The translations under genes and the position numbers were made by a program. Source: an uncultured Verrucomicrobiota bacterium (GTDB lineage: Bacteria > Verrucomicrobiota > Verrucomicrobiia > Palsa-1439). Taken from it: a DNA stretch of 10,212 nt. The notes beneath the pieces were generated by a model. That model was not told the DNA's origin and did not search any database. It worked only from the letters and a program-made list of their open reading frames with translations. Shown here one piece after another: positions 6,679 through 10,212 of this stretch (position 1 is the stretch's first letter; the number at the start of each line of letters is the position of its first letter). The stretch is from contig CAIKBP010000173.1 in the NCBI GenBank assembly GCA_903825695.1, positions 1 through 10,212 on the forward strand, in the 5' to 3' direction.

Positions 6679-7356
6679 ATGTCGATTATCAACTACGTCA
6701 ACAAAGAAGTGCAGTTCAAGATTGTGTACTACGGCGCTGCGCTGTGTGGGAAGACAACCAACCTCGCCTACATTCACGGCCATATCACCGACACAAACAA
6801 GGGCGAACTAGTCTCGCTGGCCACGGCAGCCGACCGCACGCTGTTCTTTGATTTCCTACCATTGAACGCGCTGGTAATCAAAGGGTTCAGGACGCGGTTC
6901 CAACTCTACACGGTGCCAGGCCAAGTCATCTACAACGCTACGCGCCAGCTCGTCCTTCGCAGTGTCGACGGCGTCGTGTTCGTCACCGATTCACACTGGG
7001 ACAAGATGCAGGAGAATGTCGAAAGTTTCCACAACCTGTATGACAACCTCGTTCTGCAAGGTATGGACATGGACCGGATCCCCTATGTCTTGCAGTATAA
7101 CAAGCGCGACGTTCCACGTCTCGCGCCTGTTCATTACCTGGAATACATTTTGAATAACCGGCCTGTTCGCGTGCCAAGTTACCAAGCCGTGGCCACCACC
7201 GGCCAGGGCGTGTTTGCCACGCTGAACGCCATCTCGCGGTTACTGCTTCGGAAATTCATCCGCGAAACTGAAGAAACTGCCGCCGCCGGCCAAGTGCGGG
7301 CGCCTGCGCCCGCGGCCACCGCCCTATCGGGCATAGCGGCGGGAACCCGACGGTAA
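6679..7356 (+). CDS. mglA: MglA-type small Ras-like GTPase
   Basis: This 225-residue GTPase sets cell polarity for type IV pili and gliding in Myxococcus-type systems, and is active when GTP-bound. The N-terminus MSIINYVNKEVQFKIVYYG and the P-loop GAALCGKTT (19-27) are MglA-like. TVPGQ (78-82) replaces Ras DxxG, with Thr78 as in M. xanthus MglA. Arg53 and Gln82, the residues that enter the active site for GTP hydrolysis, are kept, and NKRD (141-144) gives guanine specificity. A 30-residue Ala/Pro-rich tail follows the core. The start at 6679 is chosen because AAGGAG (6663-6668) overlaps the previous stop 10 nt upstream and the family N-terminus begins here; a start at 6607 would overlap the preceding gene by 58 bases. 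It lies 6 nt before the mglB-like gene. Confidence 0.93.
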   Translation: MSIINYVNKEVQFKIVYYGAALCGKTTNLAYIHGHITDTNKGELVSLATAADRTLFFDFLPLNALVIKGFRTRFQLYTVPGQVIYNATRQLVLRSVDGVVFVTDSHWDKMQENVESFHNLYDNLVLQGMDMDRIPYVLQYNKRDVPRLAPVHYLEYILNNRPVRVPSYQAVATTGQGVFATLNAISRLLLRKFIRETEETAAAGQVRAPAPAATALSGIAAGTRR

Positions 7357-7362
7357 CGAACT

Positions 7363-7875
7363 GTGAACCCGACACCTGTTCCACCGCTTTCTGCAGCAGA
7401 CATCCCGGAAGTCACGGCAAATATTTCCTCGCCGGCGCAGCGGCTGCAATCCCTGTTGGCTGATTTCCTCGACAAGACACAAGCCACGTTCTCGTTGGTT
7501 ATCGATAGGGGCGGGTCAATCCTCTGCCAGCAAGGCAACCTGCCAGAATCTACTGACGCCACCATCCTTGCCGCACTGGCTGCGGGCAGTTTCGCGGCCA
7601 CCAAGGAACTCGCCGCTCGACTCGGCGAAACGGAATTCAACACGCTCCACCACCAGGGCAAGAACGCTAATATCCTCGTCAGCACGGTAGACGACGACGC
7701 AGTTCTGATGACGGTGTTCGGCCCGGAGACGACCGTTGGTCTGGTGAAGTTCTATGCGGTGGGCACAGTGCATTGTCTCGCCACCTTGCTGAAAGAAGCG
7801 CGCACGTCCCCCGATTCCCAAATCGCCATTTCGAAGCAAGACTTCAATGCCATCGGCAACATCTTCCACCAGTAA
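7363..7875 (+). CDS. mglB: MglB-type Roadblock/LC7 protein, probable GAP of MglA
   Basis: This 170-residue Roadblock/LC7 protein is of normal MglB length. MglB dimers bind MglA, stimulate its GTP hydrolysis and restrict it to one cell pole. The Roadblock fold spans about 26-145: QRLQSLLADFLDK (27-39), FSLVIDRGGSILCQQGN (43-59), AALAAGSFAATKELAARLGETEF (about 70-92) and VGLVKFYAVGTV (125-136). The first 24 residues are Pro/Ala-rich, and the tail after 146 is short and polar. The start is GTG with no clear Shine-Dalgarno, 6 nt after the mglA stop, so translation probably depends on ribosomes leaving mglA. It is the last gene of the plus-strand cluster. Its adjacency to mglA supports the call; a different Roadblock regulator is the alternative. 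Confidence 0.9.
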   Translation: MNPTPVPPLSAADIPEVTANISSPAQRLQSLLADFLDKTQATFSLVIDRGGSILCQQGNLPESTDATILAALAAGSFAATKELAARLGETEFNTLHHQGKNANILVSTVDDDAVLMTVFGPETTVGLVKFYAVGTVHCLATLLKEARTSPDSQIAISKQDFNAIGNIFHQ

Positions 7876-7941
7876 ACCTCACGCTTATCCAATGCGCCGG
7901 CGGAAGGAATGACGGGCCCGGCCTACCCGCACGTCACTGTG
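7876..7941. other. Convergent spacer between mglB and trmB
   Basis: These 66 bases separate the ends of two convergent operons. The only secondary-structure candidate is an imperfect GC-rich hairpin between TGACGGG (7910-7916) and CCCGCACGTCA (7926-7936) with a two-base bulge. There is no following T-run on either strand, so this is not a convincing intrinsic terminator. Confidence 0.3.
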
Positions 7942-8535
7942 TCAGACGCAGGCTGCGCGTCTCCATCGACCACGAAAGACCAGCATACCCGCCGCGAGAA
8001 ACTCACGTTCAAACTCTGTGCGCGCCTCGTCGGGCAACGTTAACGGCGATTCCGCGGCGAATACGCCCGATTCCTGCATCAATGTTCCTATCTCCCGGAA
8101 GTAATCCTCCTGATCGGTGGTTACATTGACCGCCCCGCTTGGCTGCAAAGTCCGCCGCAGATTCCTGACAAACGCCGACGAAAACAGGCGCCGCCGATGG
8201 TGCCTTCGTTTGGGCCATGGGTCCGGAAAGTAAATATGATATGCCGACACCGACGACTCAGGAATTAGCTTCGCAATCAAATAGCTCGCTTCGATGCGGA
8301 TCAGGCGCACGTTGGACAGACCGAATCGCCGAATCTTCTTGTCCACCTTGCGCAACCGTAGCAGCAAGCGATCGACGCCAAGAAAGTTCTGATCGGGCTG
8401 CGTCTGCGCCACCCACAACAGGAATCCGCCCTTGCCGCAACCGACGTCCACCTCAATCGGCCGCGATTTGGCGAACACGCTCTGCCAGTTCAATGGCTCA
8501 ATCCAGTTTGGTGGCGTGTAGAGAACGGTCTCCAC
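7942..8535 (-). CDS. trmB: tRNA (guanine-N7-)-methyltransferase TrmB
   Basis: This 197-residue cytoplasmic enzyme transfers a methyl group from S-adenosylmethionine to N7 of guanine 46 in the tRNA variable loop. The SAM-binding motif is EVDVGCGKGGF (28-38). The family signature is FPDPWPKRRHHRRR (103-116), in which the Asp and basic residues contribute to catalysis and tRNA contact, and the C-terminal TEFEREFLAAG (173-183) matches the usual T-x-[FY]-E motif. The Asp in GVDR (53-56) stands where many homologues have Glu, a mild change. It starts with GTG at 8535, 6 nt after the stop of the upstream transporter gene and without a visible Shine-Dalgarno, so translational coupling is likely. No link to the pilus genes is apparent beyond being convergent with them. 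Confidence 0.93.
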   Translation of the reverse strand: METVLYTPPNWIEPLNWQSVFAKSRPIEVDVGCGKGGFLLWVAQTQPDQNFLGVDRLLLRLRKVDKKIRRFGLSNVRLIRIEASYLIAKLIPESSVSAYHIYFPDPWPKRRHHRRRLFSSAFVRNLRRTLQPSGAVNVTTDQEDYFREIGTLMQESGVFAAESPLTLPDEARTEFEREFLAAGMLVFRGRWRRAACV

Positions 8536-8541
8536 GGCGGG

Positions 8542-10155
8542 TTAGAAGGTTTTCGCCTCAAGAATAGGATAGGCCACGCCAACAAGGTGGGAGTTGATGC
8601 TCTTGAGGTTCGATAACACGTCAAGATGGACCGCGCTGGTTTCGATGGATTCCGCCAAGCCCGCGTGCAGCCGATGAAAATGACGTGCCCGCAACTCAAT
8701 TTCCTCCTCGTGGATTTGGTGCTTGTGCCTCAGCAATTCCGTCGCCAGCAGCCGGTCCCGACTCGCAAAAGCTGATGCGGCAATCTCCAGGTTCTTCTGC
8801 ACTTTCCCGAAGAACTCGTCCAATTCCGACCAGCCTTCCTTCGAGAACTCGACTCTCAGCATGATCTTCTTCTTAGCAAGCTCGATCAGGTTCTTGTCAA
8901 TGATGTCGCCAATCGTCTCCAGTTCGTATGCAAAACCCAACAACGCGGTCTCACGCCGCGACTCCTCAGGGTTCATCGCCTGTTCACGCAACCGCGTGAT
9001 GTACGCCTTGATTTCCGTGTTCAACAAATCAACCTTGTCGTCCTCTTGCTGTACCTCCTCGCATAGCGCCGCGCTGTTTTCGACAAACGTCCGGTGCGCC
9101 CTTACCAGCATATCCTGAACGATGTCCGCCATGCGCAGAATCTCACGGGTCGCCTGCCCCAACGCGAGTGCAGGACTCCCCAGCGATGCCGTGTCGAGAT
9201 ACTGCGGCCCAAACCGTTCCTCGCCTGTCCTCCGCGACGGCACCAGACGCTCCAGCCATCGCGCCAAGGAAGGTACCAGCGGTAAGAACACCAGCGCCAA
9301 CGCCACGTTAAACAGCGTGTGCGCGTTCGCCACCACCTGTGTGTCGCCAGCCAGACTCAGGGGCCGCAGCGCGTCCACCAACAAGGGCAGCATCGGCACG
9401 CATACCGCCGCGCCGGCTAACTTGAACAGCAGGTTCCCGATGGCCATCCGTCGCGTGTCCACGTGCGAGAATCCGGCAACCAGCGCAGTCACAGCGATCC
9501 CGATGTTCGCGCCAATTACCACGGCCACCGCGCCATTGAGAGGCATGATTCCTCCCCCGCACAACGCCAAGCCAATCCCGATCGTCGCCGTTGGGCTCTG
9601 CAGAATCAGTTCCAGCATCGTCGCGAATAACACAAGCCAGACCGGATGGCTCGCCAGGATCCGCATCACCTCGCGCACGTCGTTATTGTCCCGTATCGGC
9701 GCCACGGCAATGGTCAGCATCTGGATCGACAACAGGAGAAAACCTACCCCGAGTAACGATTGTCCCGTGCCCACCACCTGCTGTCGCCGCCCGAACACGA
9801 ATAGTGGCACGCCGAGCGCAATGAAAGCGGCGTTCCAGAGGTAGAATTTGAACGCGAGCAACTGTACGGTGATGGTGAATCCGATATTCGCGCCGAGCAT
9901 GACCGCCAGCACCTGCTGGAACGTCACAAAACCCGAATTGATCGCCTCCACCGAAAGCAACGCCACCGCCGTGCTGCTCGGTGTGAGAATGGATAGAATG
10001 AATCCTGCACCCAATCCGCGAAGGTTGCTGCGCGTGGCCGTTTGTAGAAGCTTGCGCAGCCGTGATCCGAACAGGCGTTCAGTCCCCCGTCGGAGGGTTC
10101 GGATGCCGTAGAGCATCAGTGCGATGCCCGCCAGGAAATTCAGTTGTTCCAGCAT
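8542..10155 (-). CDS. Na/Pi cotransporter family protein with C-terminal PhoU-like domain
   Basis: This 537-residue membrane protein of the Na+/Pi cotransporter (NptA, SLC34-like) family is expected to move phosphate or a similar anion with sodium. The membrane domain (about 1-305) has two inverted halves, each with a substrate-site motif followed by GANIG: TPSSTA (58-63) with GANIG (88-92), and QSPTA (186-190) with GANIG (215-219). The usual QSSS motif is altered in both halves, so the substrate may differ. Residues about 325-530 form PhoU-like helical bundles (ELETIGDIIDKNL, 411-423; DVLSNLKSINSHLVGVA, 512-528) likely to act as a cytoplasmic regulatory part. AGGAGG (minus strand, 10171-10166) lies 10 nt before the ATG and fixes the start. 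It is upstream of and coupled to trmB. The promoter is not visible in the remaining 57 bases. Confidence 0.9.
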   Translation of the reverse strand: MLEQLNFLAGIALMLYGIRTLRRGTERLFGSRLRKLLQTATRSNLRGLGAGFILSILTPSSTAVALLSVEAINSGFVTFQQVLAVMLGANIGFTITVQLLAFKFYLWNAAFIALGVPLFVFGRRQQVVGTGQSLLGVGFLLLSIQMLTIAVAPIRDNNDVREVMRILASHPVWLVLFATMLELILQSPTATIGIGLALCGGGIMPLNGAVAVVIGANIGIAVTALVAGFSHVDTRRMAIGNLLFKLAGAAVCVPMLPLLVDALRPLSLAGDTQVVANAHTLFNVALALVFLPLVPSLARWLERLVPSRRTGEERFGPQYLDTASLGSPALALGQATREILRMADIVQDMLVRAHRTFVENSAALCEEVQQEDDKVDLLNTEIKAYITRLREQAMNPEESRRETALLGFAYELETIGDIIDKNLIELAKKKIMLRVEFSKEGWSELDEFFGKVQKNLEIAASAFASRDRLLATELLRHKHQIHEEEIELRARHFHRLHAGLAESIETSAVHLDVLSNLKSINSHLVGVAYPILEAKTF

Positions 10156-10165
10156 CCGCTGTCTG

Positions 10166-10171
10166 CCTCCT
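10166..10171 (-). promoter_or_regulatory. Strong ribosome binding site of the Na/Pi cotransporter gene
   Basis: AGGAGG on the minus strand, 10 nt before ATG 10155, is the best Shine-Dalgarno in the window. Similar 8-10 nt spacings occur before the TPR-MshEN, HhH-Roadblock and mglA starts, which suggests that slightly long spacing is normal in this genome. Confidence 0.6.
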
Positions 10172-10212
10172 GCATTCGCGCGCGCCCAAGAAAAGTGGTG
10201 GCGAGGGTCAGA

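Noticed and set aside
7910..7936. Hairpin between the convergent mglB and trmB genes as an intrinsic terminator
   Set aside because: The stem is bulged and no T-run follows on either strand.
1..10212. CRISPR arrays, insertion sequences, tRNA or rRNA genes, phage or defence genes
   Set aside because: No direct-repeat/spacer pattern, transposase, terminal inverted repeats or RNA-gene signature was seen when reading both strands.

Overview
The window is compact bacterial DNA of moderately high GC with ten recognisable genes, nine complete and one cut by the left edge, plus one regulatory spacer. Gene content suggests the PVC group, most likely Verrucomicrobiota. The grounds are a pilus ATPase preceded by a stand-alone MshEN protein, an MglA/MglB pair in the same cluster, GalT of the 'PELRKDPVVGRWV' type next to a GH57 enzyme, and small co-directional operons. 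This assignment is inference; there is no rRNA or other marker gene to settle it.

Layout. Positions 1-1614 (minus strand) hold a carbohydrate operon: galT (galactose-1-phosphate uridylyltransferase), then 17 nt later a GH57 glycoside hydrolase that runs off the left edge. Positions 1615-1974 are a divergent regulatory spacer with a sigma-54-like -24/-12 element ahead of the plus-strand cluster and several short dyads. Positions 1975-7875 (plus strand) hold a five-gene cluster: a TPR-MshEN protein without an ATPase domain; a PilB/GspE-family assembly ATPase; a 638-residue protein combining a duplicated 'LPLxxIhxxhP' repeat module, ComEA-like helix-hairpin-helix motifs and a C-terminal Roadblock/LC7 domain; an MglA-type Ras-like GTPase; and an MglB-type Roadblock protein. 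Positions 7942-10155 (minus strand) hold a Na/Pi cotransporter family protein with a PhoU-like tail, then trmB (tRNA m7G46 methyltransferase), convergent with the pilus cluster.

How they fit. The central cluster reads as a motor-plus-polarity module for type IV pili. The ATPase powers pilus assembly, MglA-GTP would mark the pole or motor, and MglB would act as its GAP and partner. The TPR-MshEN and HhH-Roadblock proteins are the unusual parts. The latter has no visible signal peptide or membrane segment and carries its own Roadblock domain beside MglA/MglB, so it is the best candidate for an undescribed adaptor linking the MglA switch to the pilus motor, and possibly to DNA. The flanking genes are ordinary metabolism, transport and tRNA modification with no visible functional link to it.
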